NCBI RefSeq assembly: GCF_037974265.1
Contig: NZ_CP150233.1
Location: forward strand, 5,518,001 to 5,582,000
DNA: 64,000 nt
Source: Paenibacillus sp. FSL R5-0623
Lineage (GTDB): Bacteria > Bacillota > Bacilli > Paenibacillales > Paenibacillaceae
Direction: 5' to 3'
Of this stretch, positions 43,783 to 51,385 are shown in pieces. The translations under genes were made by a program, and so were the position numbers. Positions within the stretch are counted from its first letter, which is position 1; the number at the start of each line of letters is the position of its first letter. The notes under the pieces are model-generated. The model was not told the origin of the DNA, made no database searches, and worked only from the letters and a program-made list of their open reading frames with translations.

Positions 43783-44529
43783 ATGAACGAAGCCGCATCA
43801 ACACTGGAGGGCTGGTATGCCCTGCATGATTTTCGCTCGATTAACTGGGCCGCCTGGAAAGCAGCAGATGATGAAGAACGTGCGGTAGCACTGGACGAGC
43901 TGGAGGAATTCTGGAAAGAATGGAAAGAAGTCGAGAATTCCTCCCAGGGAAGCACTGTCGTTTATACCGTAGTGGGACAAAAGGCTGACCTTTGCATGAT
44001 GCACCTGCGTGAAACGCTGGAAGATCTGAAGGCTGTTGAGAACGCGTTTAACAAAACGATGTTTGCCCAATACACAACCAAATCGTATTCCTACGTCAGT
44101 GTAGTGGAACTGAGCAACTATCTTGGCAAAGAAGGCGAAGACCCGATGCAGAATCCGGAAATTATCGCCCGTCTGAAACCTGTTCTGCCACAACGACAAT
44201 ACATTTGCTTCTATCCAATGAACAAAAAACGTGAGCTGAACGACAACTGGTACATGCTGTCCATGGACGAGCGTCGCACCATGATGCGCAGTCACGGCAT
44301 GATTGGTCGTAGCTACGCAGGTAAAGTGAAACAGATCATTACCGGCTCTGTCGGTTTCGACGATTGGGAATGGGGCGTTACGCTATTTGCGGATGATGCA
44401 CTTCAGTTCAAAAAACTCGTCTATGAGATGCGTTTCGATGAAGTTAGCGCCCGTTATGGCGAATTCGGTTCGTTCTATGTGGGAAGTCTGTTGAACGAAG
44501 AAACACTGGAAGACATGCTTAAGCTGTAA
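43783..44529 (+). CDS. hemQ: Coproheme decarboxylase (HemQ/ChdC)
   Basis: A 248-residue enzyme of the chlorite-dismutase fold. It oxidatively decarboxylates coproheme III to haem b, the last step of the Gram-positive haem pathway. Characteristic blocks are EGWYALHDFRSINW, YPMNKKRELNDNWY and MRSHGMIGRSYAGKVKQI (region of the proximal His), then GFDDWEWGVTLF. The start is ATG 43783 with AGGAGG nine bases upstream; the frame is open to 43750. The length matches the family. Confidence 0.95.
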   Translation: MNEAASTLEGWYALHDFRSINWAAWKAADDEERAVALDELEEFWKEWKEVENSSQGSTVVYTVVGQKADLCMMHLRETLEDLKAVENAFNKTMFAQYTTKSYSYVSVVELSNYLGKEGEDPMQNPEIIARLKPVLPQRQYICFYPMNKKRELNDNWYMLSMDERRTMMRSHGMIGRSYAGKVKQIITGSVGFDDWEWGVTLFADDALQFKKLVYEMRFDEVSARYGEFGSFYVGSLLNEETLEDMLKL

Positions 44530-44545
44530 AAATAGCACAAAGCAC

Positions 44546-44597
44546 AATAAAGCACCGCGACATCTCCTCTTGAGGATATTGTCAGCGGTGCTTTATT
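44546..44597 (+). terminator. hemQ terminator
   Basis: AATAAAGCACCGC and GCGGTGCTTTATT pair around an inner ACA/TGT stem, just after the hemQ stop. The arms could also act leftward. Confidence 0.8.
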
Positions 44598-44659
44598 ATC
44601 TATCAATATTCTACTACCTCAAGCTTGATTTAGATCTATATTGTTTGAACTATTTATTT

Positions 44660-44858
44660 ACACAAAAACGGAAAGGACAGAAAAAACCTGAAAAAGCGAA
44701 GCTACAAGCTTTCTGAAAGAAAGCTACTTCGAAAGCATCCACTTCGCCTAAAAGCTTTCTGAAAGAAAGCTGCATCGGAAGCATACGCTATCACCGGATT
44801 TTCCCTTTAACAAAGGGGAATCAAAAAAATCTGGGGATAACAGCGATTGGAAGGTTAT
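44660..44858 (-). repeat. Dispersed hairpin repeat, copy C with internal palindromes
   Basis: Read leftward it begins CCTTCCAATCGCTGTTATCC, continues with a partly decayed hairpin (the second arm reads AAAATCCGGTGATA) and ends with the CTTCGCTTTTTCAGG...TCTGTCC tail. Between them is an extra stretch with two identical 19-bp palindromes AGCTTTCTGAAAGAAAGCT at 44707-44725 and 44753-44771, 46 bp apart. It lies between hemQ and the 83-residue gene. Confidence 0.8.
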
Positions 44859-44862
44859 GTCT

Positions 44863-45114
44863 CTAATCCTGCTCCTCATCAACCGCTTTTAGCGATTCGA
44901 GGAACTCGGCTGTGGCCCGGTCACGGTCACGCCCCTTCTCTTTAAGCCGCTCAATCGCAGGCATAATGAGAATATCTACTTCTTTCTGCACGATGTAGGC
45001 CAGATCATACTGATCCTGTTCCTCCAGATAACCCCCGACCTGCATCAGGGCGTTGTATCGATCCAACTCTTCACGTGTTAATAGTCCCCGGACCTGAACA
45101 CTGCAATGTCTCAT
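44863..45114 (-). CDS. Small hypothetical protein (83 aa)
   Basis: An acidic/basic helical protein opening MRHCSVQVRGLLTREELD, with no TM segment or recognised motif. Its ATG overlaps the yumB stop (ATGA) and AAAGGGCGG lies just upstream. It is therefore translationally coupled to the NADH dehydrogenase gene and probably functionally linked. Family unknown. Confidence 0.65.
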   Translation of the reverse strand: MRHCSVQVRGLLTREELDRYNALMQVGGYLEEQDQYDLAYIVQKEVDILIMPAIERLKEKGRDRDRATAEFLESLKAVDEEQD

Positions 45115-46304
45115 CCAAAAAACCGCCCTTTCTTCAGGACTAGTGGAATACCACCAATGATGAACAGATAACGCAAATCAACCAGCTTCTTCAACTGAGC
45201 TGCTTTCCAGCCCTTGTATTTCTTGCCGCCTACAACGGCGATGGCTTCACCTTTACCCAATGAGGCAACCGTGCCTTTGCTCGTAAATACAAAAGGTTGT
45301 GGCTGTTTCTTGCGAATGGATGCCACGACGTTCTTGGCGCAGTTCACACCCTGCTGCATCGCAATCTGGGCTGTTGGCGGATAAGGCCGTCCTTCGGCAT
45401 TGAACACAAGCGAATTATCACCAATGACATAAACATGTTCATGTCCAGGGGCACGCAGATAATCATCTACCTTCACACGTCCTCGCATCACTTCAAGACC
45501 TGCCTGTTCAAGCAGTGAGTTACCGCGAATACCGCCGGTCCATACGACTGTAGCCGCATCGAGCTTTTCACCCTCACCCACAATAACCCCGTCCGGAAGA
45601 CATTGCTTGATTGGGACACCAATTTTGAAAGTAACGCCCTTCTTCTTGAGCACATTCATCGCATGTTCTACCAATTCCGGGTCAAATCCAGGCAAGGCCG
45701 AAGGCGCTGCCTCTACATTATAGATGTGCACATGTTTTGGATTCACGTCGAACTCCTTGCACAGCTGTGGAATACGATCTGCAAGTTCAGCTACGAATTC
45801 AACACCACTGAAACCCGCTCCACCTACGACAAACCGAATACGATTTCGTTTGTTATCGTTTTTGTACATCGCAAATTGATATTCGATGTGTTCACGAATC
45901 AGTCTGACCGAGTTAATGCTGCGGATTGTCATGGCGTGATCGAGCATCCCCGGAATACCGAAGGTCTCAGGCTCACCGCCTAGTCCAATAATCAGATAAT
46001 CATAGGATAACGTGCCGTCCTCCAGAATAATCTTCCGATCCTGCAGACGAATCTCCTTCACGGAAGACTTGACCAGATCAATTTTGAACTCATCAATCAG
46101 CTTGGAAATAGGGACTCTTGCATGCTCAATGGTATCCGTGCCGGCTGCCGGCATATGTAGATGTGTAGTAATATAATGATAATCATGCCGGTTCACCAAT
46201 GTGACATCGGCCTCGTTATAGTTCAATTCCTTCTGCAGCCGCTGGGCTGTCAGAATCCCGCCATAGCCCGCGCCGAGGATGACGATTTTGGGAATACTGC
46301 TCAT
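45111..46304 (-). CDS. yumB: Type II NADH dehydrogenase-like flavoprotein (YumB)
   Basis: A 397-residue pyridine-nucleotide-disulfide oxidoreductase that passes electrons from NADH to quinone at the membrane surface. The FAD-binding GAGYGGILTAQRL is at the N-terminus, the NAD-binding GGAGFSGVEFVAEL near 165, and the second FAD motif is VYVIGD. The start is ATG 46304 with AAGGGG upstream; the frame is open to 46397. It is divergent from yumC as in Bacillus. Confidence 0.9.
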   Translation of the reverse strand: MSSIPKIVILGAGYGGILTAQRLQKELNYNEADVTLVNRHDYHYITTHLHMPAAGTDTIEHARVPISKLIDEFKIDLVKSSVKEIRLQDRKIILEDGTLSYDYLIIGLGGEPETFGIPGMLDHAMTIRSINSVRLIREHIEYQFAMYKNDNKRNRIRFVVGGAGFSGVEFVAELADRIPQLCKEFDVNPKHVHIYNVEAAPSALPGFDPELVEHAMNVLKKKGVTFKIGVPIKQCLPDGVIVGEGEKLDAATVVWTGGIRGNSLLEQAGLEVMRGRVKVDDYLRAPGHEHVYVIGDNSLVFNAEGRPYPPTAQIAMQQGVNCAKNVVASIRKKQPQPFVFTSKGTVASLGKGEAIAVVGGKKYKGWKAAQLKKLVDLRYLFIIGGIPLVLKKGRFFG

Positions 46305-46828
46305 GTCTATACCCCTTCCGGTTTCACTTGCATCAGCCCGATCTTGGGTGAGATGCAAAATGCACATACTTACAAATATTGATGAGGTCTTGCCCATTAT
46401 GACGACAAATGTTAACTTCGCGAATTTATTTAAACGTTTGCATCAAAATTGATCCGTTTGTATGCAAGTTATCGTTTTAAGTTGTGAAATTAACCACAAG
46501 ATTCTACAAAACACGGGATCTCTCTTCATATTACATATTGACTCTAAATTAGACAAAAAAACACATAGTACAGGTCAAGGATATCTGTATTTCTGGTAAA
46601 TATCAAGGTTTTTTTTGTTATTTTTCATAACCTTTCATTTCCAATTTCATCCTATTCTCATCTGATCTTCATCAATTGTTCTCAGTTTAGTGACGCCGCT
46701 AACTTTGCAACCCTGAGTACACCGTTTATAATAGGAAGGACAGTTCAGCACCCATGCTGGTTACGATCCGTAGCCTGCACATTCTTTCTGTTAACTACCT
46801 ATTAAAATATGAAAGGTGTTGTTGATTC
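46305..46828. promoter_or_regulatory. Divergent yumB / yumC control region with yumC promoter
   Basis: About 520 bp. TTGCAA (46705-46710), a 16-base spacer and TATAAT (46727-46732) form a good sigma-A promoter for yumC with an approximately 90-base leader. Nearer yumB, TTGCAT (46438-46443) and ATGCAA (46462-46467) form an inverted repeat of unknown role. Nothing else is recognised. Confidence 0.65.
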
Positions 46829-47830
46829 TTGACTGCACAAAATTCCAGTCATGATATGACTGATTTACTTATTATCGGTGGAGGCCCTGCGGGTCTGTTC
46901 GCTGCGTTTTATGGCGGGATGCGTCAGGCATCCGTTACACTGGTTGAAAGCATGCCACAGCTTGGCGGACAACTTGCCGCTCTTTACCCGGAGAAATACA
47001 TCTATGATGTAGCCGGATTCCCGAAAGTAACGGCTCAGGAACTGGTGAATAACCTCGTTGAGCAAATGAATCATTTTAACCCGAACATCCGCCTTGAAGA
47101 AAAGGTTGTATCGGTGGAGAAAAAGGATGAACAACATTTCATCGTGAAGACGGATGAGAATGAATATCATGCCAAAGCTGTCATTATTACAGCTGGTGTA
47201 GGTGCATTCGAACCACGTCGCCTGGAGCTTGAAGGTGCTGCCAAGTTCGAGAAGAGCAACCTGCACTACTTCATCAGTGATCTGAATGCCTTCGCTGGCA
47301 AAAAGGTACTGATCAGTGGCGGCGGTGACTCTGCGGTAGACTGGGCACTCATGTTGGAGCCGATCGCTGAGCAAGTGACGCTGATCCATCGCCGGGACAA
47401 GTTCCGTGCGCATGAGCACAGTGTCGAAAACCTGATGAATTCCAAGGTTAATGTCGTTACACCGACCGAAATCACGGAACTTCACGGAGATGACACGATT
47501 ACCAAAGTAACCCTTTCCCATGTGAAAACCAAAGAAACTCAGGAAATTGAAGTAGATGATGTGATCGTTAACTTCGGATTTGTCTCTTCTCTCGGACCAA
47601 TTGCCGAGTGGGGTATCGAAATTGATAGTAACTCCATCGTTGTTGATTCCCGCATGGAAACATCCATTCCAGGAATCTTCGCTGCCGGTGATATCACAAC
47701 ATACCCGGGTAAACTGAAACTGATCGCTGTCGGATTCGGCGAAGCTCCAACAGCTGTCAACAATGCGAAGGTATACTTCGATCCGGATGCCAAGTTGTCC
47801 CCAGGACACAGCAGTAACATGAAACGCTAG
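46829..47830 (+). CDS. yumC: Ferredoxin/flavodoxin-NADP+ reductase (YumC type)
   Basis: A 333-residue thioredoxin-reductase-like FNR. It has FAD motif GGGPAGLFAAFYGGM, NADP motif SGGGDSAVDWALML and C-terminal FAAGDITTYPGKLKLIAVGF. It lacks the CxxC of true thioredoxin reductase, as expected for YumC/FNR2. It supplies electrons from NADPH to ferredoxin or flavodoxin. The start is taken as TTG 46829 with AAAGGTG upstream; ATG 46856 is an alternative. Confidence 0.93.
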   Translation: MTAQNSSHDMTDLLIIGGGPAGLFAAFYGGMRQASVTLVESMPQLGGQLAALYPEKYIYDVAGFPKVTAQELVNNLVEQMNHFNPNIRLEEKVVSVEKKDEQHFIVKTDENEYHAKAVIITAGVGAFEPRRLELEGAAKFEKSNLHYFISDLNAFAGKKVLISGGGDSAVDWALMLEPIAEQVTLIHRRDKFRAHEHSVENLMNSKVNVVTPTEITELHGDDTITKVTLSHVKTKETQEIEVDDVIVNFGFVSSLGPIAEWGIEIDSNSIVVDSRMETSIPGIFAAGDITTYPGKLKLIAVGFGEAPTAVNNAKVYFDPDAKLSPGHSSNMKR

Positions 47831-47861
47831 TTTTGCTGAAATAACATATATTGATACAAAA

Positions 47862-47908
47862 AAGGGTATCTTACTCCTGAGTGAATCCATATCAGGAGGG
47901 ATACCCTT
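47862..47908 (+). promoter_or_regulatory. RBS-sequestering hairpin before the zinc-ribbon gene
   Basis: AAGGGTATC (47862-47870) pairs with GATACCCTT (47900-47908), and CTCCTGA (47874-47880) with TCAGGAG (47892-47898): 16 pairs. The AGGAGG ribosome site (47894-47899) and the first bases of the TTG start at 47907 are in the stem. No T run follows, so it is not a simple terminator. It suggests translational control. Confidence 0.65.
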
Positions 47909-48158
47909 GTCTTATATATGCCCGCTGTGTAACGGTCTGGTTGTACCGGAGCAGGCTTGCCCCCACTGCCTTCAGGGACTGTTAGAATGCGGCAAATTGG
48001 ATGATTACACCGGACCATACAGCCCCTACGTATTCCAACCTTCCTCTGACACGGCAGACGAAGTCGAAAACGTTTGCAATCATGTGATGTACTGTCACCA
48101 TTGTCAGACGAGCACGCCATGGCCTGTCTCACTATGGGACTTGTCCGGAAACCTGTAA
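47907..48158 (+). CDS. Small zinc-ribbon protein
   Basis: An 83-residue protein with three cysteine pairs: CPLC near residue 5, CPHC near 18 and YCHHC near 62, typical of zinc ribbons. Start TTG 47907 lies seven bases after AGGAGG, which is buried in the hairpin above. It follows yumC by 76 bases and may be cotranscribed. Function unknown; protein or RNA binding is plausible. Confidence 0.7.
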   Translation: MSYICPLCNGLVVPEQACPHCLQGLLECGKLDDYTGPYSPYVFQPSSDTADEVENVCNHVMYCHHCQTSTPWPVSLWDLSGNL

Positions 48159-48179
48159 CATTGCCTGCAATGAGGATCT

Positions 48180-48323
48180 CTAGTGAAGAATGGCAGATAC
48201 GTCGGTACCCAGTTTGCGCTTATGGATTTCTGCCAACAGCAGTGCGATGAAATCTCGTTCGAGATTCAACTCAATCGCTTTATGGTAGGAATCCAACAAC
48301 ATCTCATCGGATAACATAGCCAT
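48180..48323 (-). CDS. sda: Sporulation checkpoint inhibitor Sda
   Basis: A 47-residue helical-hairpin protein. It matches Bacillus Sda through LSDEMLLDSYHKAIELNLER, DFI and EIHKRKLG. Sda blocks the KinA/KinB sporulation kinases when replication is perturbed. The start is ATG 48323 (or 48317); both have weak ribosome sites. In Bacillus sda is transcribed under DnaA control, and DnaA boxes are present here too. Confidence 0.88.
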   Translation of the reverse strand: MAMLSDEMLLDSYHKAIELNLERDFIALLLAEIHKRKLGTDVSAILH

Positions 48324-48360
48324 TTCCCGCCACAACCTTTCCTTTTTTTTCCTCAAAACT

Positions 48361-48498
48361 ATCATATCAGAGATTCATATAGAGAACAAGCGTTCTTGTT
48401 ATCCACAACGATATGTGGAAATCCTGTGCATAGTTTGTTGATAAATGGAAAATATATAGAGTAATCAACGTGTATAGTGTGGACAATATTTATGCACA
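48361..48498 (-). promoter_or_regulatory. sda promoter with DnaA-box cluster
   Basis: Minus strand TTGTTC (48389-48384), 17 bases, TATGAT (48366-48361). Upstream of it lie two perfect DnaA boxes, TTATCCACA (48399-48407) and TTATGCACA (48490-48498). Two one-mismatch boxes lie on the other strand at 48425-48433 and 48478-48486. This matches known DnaA regulation of Bacillus sda. Confidence 0.8.
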
Positions 48499-48678
48499 GG
48501 AAGTTTGTACTACTGTCAGAACGTTTATCAGCGTATTTTTTTTGGAATAAATTCATAGTTTCAAGACTTGTTGCGAGTAAATTACCCGGTAATGTAAAAT
48601 TTCAAACGGTTTTCATAACGTTTTCTTCTATATATTATCGGTTTTTCTTGGATTTTCTTGAGCTTTCCCATTCATTTT
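48499..48678. other. Intergenic region between sda control region and yheC/D-like gene
   Basis: About 180 bp, AT-rich. No gene or clear regulatory element is seen. Confidence 0.4.
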
Positions 48679-49338
48679 CTATTGGGGTCTGGTATTTACT
48701 TCCAAAATCCAGATCTTGCCTGAATAATCCAGTCCATAATCAAATCCAAGCTGACCTACACCAGGGAACTGACTCTCCATAATGTACGTACATGTCAGTG
48801 TAAGTGAACGCATCTCCCGGCGTTTGTGCCGACCGGATATATGTGGCAGGGATAAACCAAGAGCTCGCCTTCCTGATAACATGGTGCCACCCTTGCTCAG
48901 ATTCGTCACACAGAGCCCGGGACGAGCGAGTCGTCCTACTAAAGAACGGAATACCCAGCCTCGTTGGGTTTTAACAACTTTGACTCTGTAATCAACAGGT
49001 CTCCCTTGAATTGTTGCCAGATGAATGCCTTGCTGGATCAAGTACTTTCGTCTAGCCTTTACACGCACCAGAGAGCGATACATCTGGCTGAAACTGGTGA
49101 AAGAACGGGTCGTTTTCATATGGGTGTATCGATAAGCCCCACCGCTCGCCGATACCCGGATGACACCGTAACCTCCACCACCGACAATAGGTTTGACATA
49201 CACCATTCCATAACGACTGAGCATTTGCTGCAGATTACCCGGGTTGAATGCCTTGGTCTGTGGGATATGGACAGCAGCTACCGGGTATTTCATCAGAGCC
49301 GCTGTCTTCCGCCATTTGCTTGCAAGTTGTCTCGACAT
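48679..49338 (-). CDS. YheC/YheD-type ATP-grasp protein
   Basis: A 219-residue ATP-grasp domain of the endospore coat-associated YheC/YheD family. It has the glycine-rich VKPIVGGGGYGVIRV, the ISGRHKRREM region and the metal-binding GFDYGLDYSGKIWILEVNTRP. It ends right after the NTRP motif, slightly shorter than some relatives. AAGGAGG precedes the ATG. Its enzymatic product is unknown; relatives associate with spores. Confidence 0.85.
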   Translation of the reverse strand: MSRQLASKWRKTAALMKYPVAAVHIPQTKAFNPGNLQQMLSRYGMVYVKPIVGGGGYGVIRVSASGGAYRYTHMKTTRSFTSFSQMYRSLVRVKARRKYLIQQGIHLATIQGRPVDYRVKVVKTQRGWVFRSLVGRLARPGLCVTNLSKGGTMLSGRRALGLSLPHISGRHKRREMRSLTLTCTYIMESQFPGVGQLGFDYGLDYSGKIWILEVNTRPQ

Positions 49339-49575
49339 GGGTTGATCTCCTTCCTTGAAACAATAGTCCTTCCTTATACATACTCAACAGAAGCCTTGCT
49401 TTCTTGGATGTCTGTCCACGGCAATGGCCCCTTTTCCATGTAACCTGTCCCAGGGTGATGGCGGAAACGGGAACAAGCGCCCGGTTTGCTTTTCAAACAA
49501 GTCAATCTGTCGTATGCTACTAAGGAATGGCTTGGAAGGGCTTAAATATGAGGATCTAAGGAGCGTTCAGAACAA
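49339..49575. other. Intergenic region with divergent starts
   Basis: About 240 bp between the ATP-grasp gene and the small membrane protein. A TATGCT box near 49515 is a possible -10 for the rightward gene but lacks a good -35. Nothing else is seen. Confidence 0.3.
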
Positions 49576-49830
49576 ATGGAAGCATTTTTCAAATCACTTT
49601 ATGGCGTAGCCTATTTTGCAATGTCGATCGTTCTGGTAGCTGTTACGGTACTTCTCTTTGTCACAGGTATTCGACTGTTTATGCAAAAGCGTAATCGCGG
49701 CTTTGCCGTGAGTTGTCTTATATTTGCCTGTTTCATCGTCTTTATCATTGTTGTTATGTTAACTACGCCCTTCTCTGCCACACCGCCGGGTTCACCGGAA
49801 GCCATGGCTGCCCTTCTTCACTTTGGGTAG
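49576..49830 (+). CDS. Small two-pass membrane protein
   Basis: An 84-residue protein with hydrophobic segments at about 12-34 (YFAMSIVLVAVTVLLFVTG) and 43-63. AAGGAG lies about 11 bases upstream. It sits 25 bases before ppx, probably in the same transcript. The family is not recognised. Confidence 0.7.
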   Translation: MEAFFKSLYGVAYFAMSIVLVAVTVLLFVTGIRLFMQKRNRGFAVSCLIFACFIVFIIVVMLTTPFSATPPGSPEAMAALLHFG

Positions 49831-49855
49831 TTGAACTCTGTAGAAGGAGATGCTT

Positions 49856-51385
49856 ATGACACGTACTAATGAAACCTTAGGAATTATTGATATCGGCTCG
49901 AACTCCATTCGTCTAGTTATATATGAACTGGATCAGGACGCAGCCTATCGCATCATTCATGAAGACAAATATGCCGCTCGTCTGAGCAGCGTTGTTGAGT
50001 CCGATGGAACCATTCTGCGCCATTCACTGGATAAAGCCATCACCATCTTGCGTCAGTTCAAAGCGACCTGTGAAGCGTATCAGACCAAACTGATTCGTGC
50101 AGCAGCTACCGCAGCCATTCGTAATGCAAGCAATGTCCTGGAGATTATTGAATGGCTGGAGACAGAGACCGGGCTTACCATTGAATGTGTATCGGGAGAT
50201 CGGGAGGCCTATTATGGGTTCCTTGGTGTCACTCAATCCATTGATCTGGCAGACGGTTACGTCGTGGATATTGGAGGTGGCAGCACAGAGATTACGGTCT
50301 TTCGGGATCGGAAAAGGTTACATAGCATCTCCCTCCCCATTGGTGCAGTGAATTCACATGCCCGATACGGGGGTGAAGATCAGTGGACCGAGGCTAATGC
50401 AAATGCATTGTGCAACGAAGTCACTGAAGCTCTTCGTGGACAGGATTGGATTCGTGAGCATCCTGGTCTGCCACTCATCGGACTTGGCGGCACAATGCGT
50501 ACACTCGCCAAAGTGGAACAGAAGCGTACCCAGTATTCTTTGCCTGTCAGCCATCATTATGAGATTAGTGAGGAAGCGATGGAGAACATCGCTCGCTCCT
50601 TGCCACATCTCACCTCAGCACAGCGCAAAAAGGTACCTGGGCTCGCCAAAGATCGCGCTGACATCATTGTGCCCGGCGTACTGATCCTGCGAACAATCTT
50701 CCAGTTAATACAGGGAGATCGTTATGTGGTTAGTGGCGCGGGTCTACGAGACGGGTTATTGCGAGATTACATGGCTGGAGGTCAGCCGGTCGTTCCAGAC
50801 GCGCTGAAGGACAGTATCCGCAACTTTATCCATTTTGGTCCGCCTATTCCAGAGAAACGTCTGCAACGGATTCATCAGGATATGGTTACCCTGTACACTG
50901 CATTACAAGGTACCCCTCCTGATCAAGCAGATGCCCGAATCCTGTATGCATCCTCCATGCTGCACATGGCAGGTAAGCAGATTAACTATTTCCGTTATAC
51001 ACAGCATTCGGCCTATTGGATCATGAATGCAAGCATCTATGGACTTTCTCATCGGGAGACCATTCTAAGTGCCAGTGCAGCTGATTATCATCCCAAAAAA
51101 AGAACGCCCCAGTTGCTGAATAAGCACCGGGACATTCTGAAAAACTCGGATGAGCGGCATGCTCATCGAATTGGCTCTCTGCTGCGCGTAGTCGAAGCCA
51201 TTAATCGATCTGAGAGCATCGCTGCGATCAAAGCAACAAAAGAAAACGACTCACTGCAGGTGCAATTCACCTGTACAGCTGAGCCGTTACTGGAACTTGA
51301 TGGCCTGGAAGAGGCCGTCAAGGATCTGAAGGAAGCCTGGGGAGTTACGTTAACGCACTCCATTCAGCAGGCTTCCAAGGGATAA
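49856..51385 (+). CDS. ppx: Exopolyphosphatase Ppx/GppA
   Basis: A 509-residue enzyme releasing phosphate from polyphosphate ends or hydrolysing pppGpp. It has ASKHA-fold motifs: phosphate-1 IIDIGSNSIRLVIYE, phosphate-2 VVDIGGGSTEI and GLGGTMRTLA. A C-terminal HD-like helical part (about 320-500) follows. The start is ATG 49856, six bases after AAGGAG. Its last 41 bases overlap the end of ppk. Confidence 0.93.
   Translation: MTRTNETLGIIDIGSNSIRLVIYELDQDAAYRIIHEDKYAARLSSVVESDGTILRHSLDKAITILRQFKATCEAYQTKLIRAAATAAIRNASNVLEIIEWLETETGLTIECVSGDREAYYGFLGVTQSIDLADGYVVDIGGGSTEITVFRDRKRLHSISLPIGAVNSHARYGGEDQWTEANANALCNEVTEALRGQDWIREHPGLPLIGLGGTMRTLAKVEQKRTQYSLPVSHHYEISEEAMENIARSLPHLTSAQRKKVPGLAKDRADIIVPGVLILRTIFQLIQGDRYVVSGAGLRDGLLRDYMAGGQPVVPDALKDSIRNFIHFGPPIPEKRLQRIHQDMVTLYTALQGTPPDQADARILYASSMLHMAGKQINYFRYTQHSAYWIMNASIYGLSHRETILSASAADYHPKKRTPQLLNKHRDILKNSDERHAHRIGSLLRVVEAINRSESIAAIKATKENDSLQVQFTCTAEPLLELDGLEEAVKDLKEAWGVTLTHSIQQASKG

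Noticed and set aside
46865..47890. Long open frame antisense to yumC
   Set aside because: It is a shadow of a well-supported coding gene, with no family match or expression signals.
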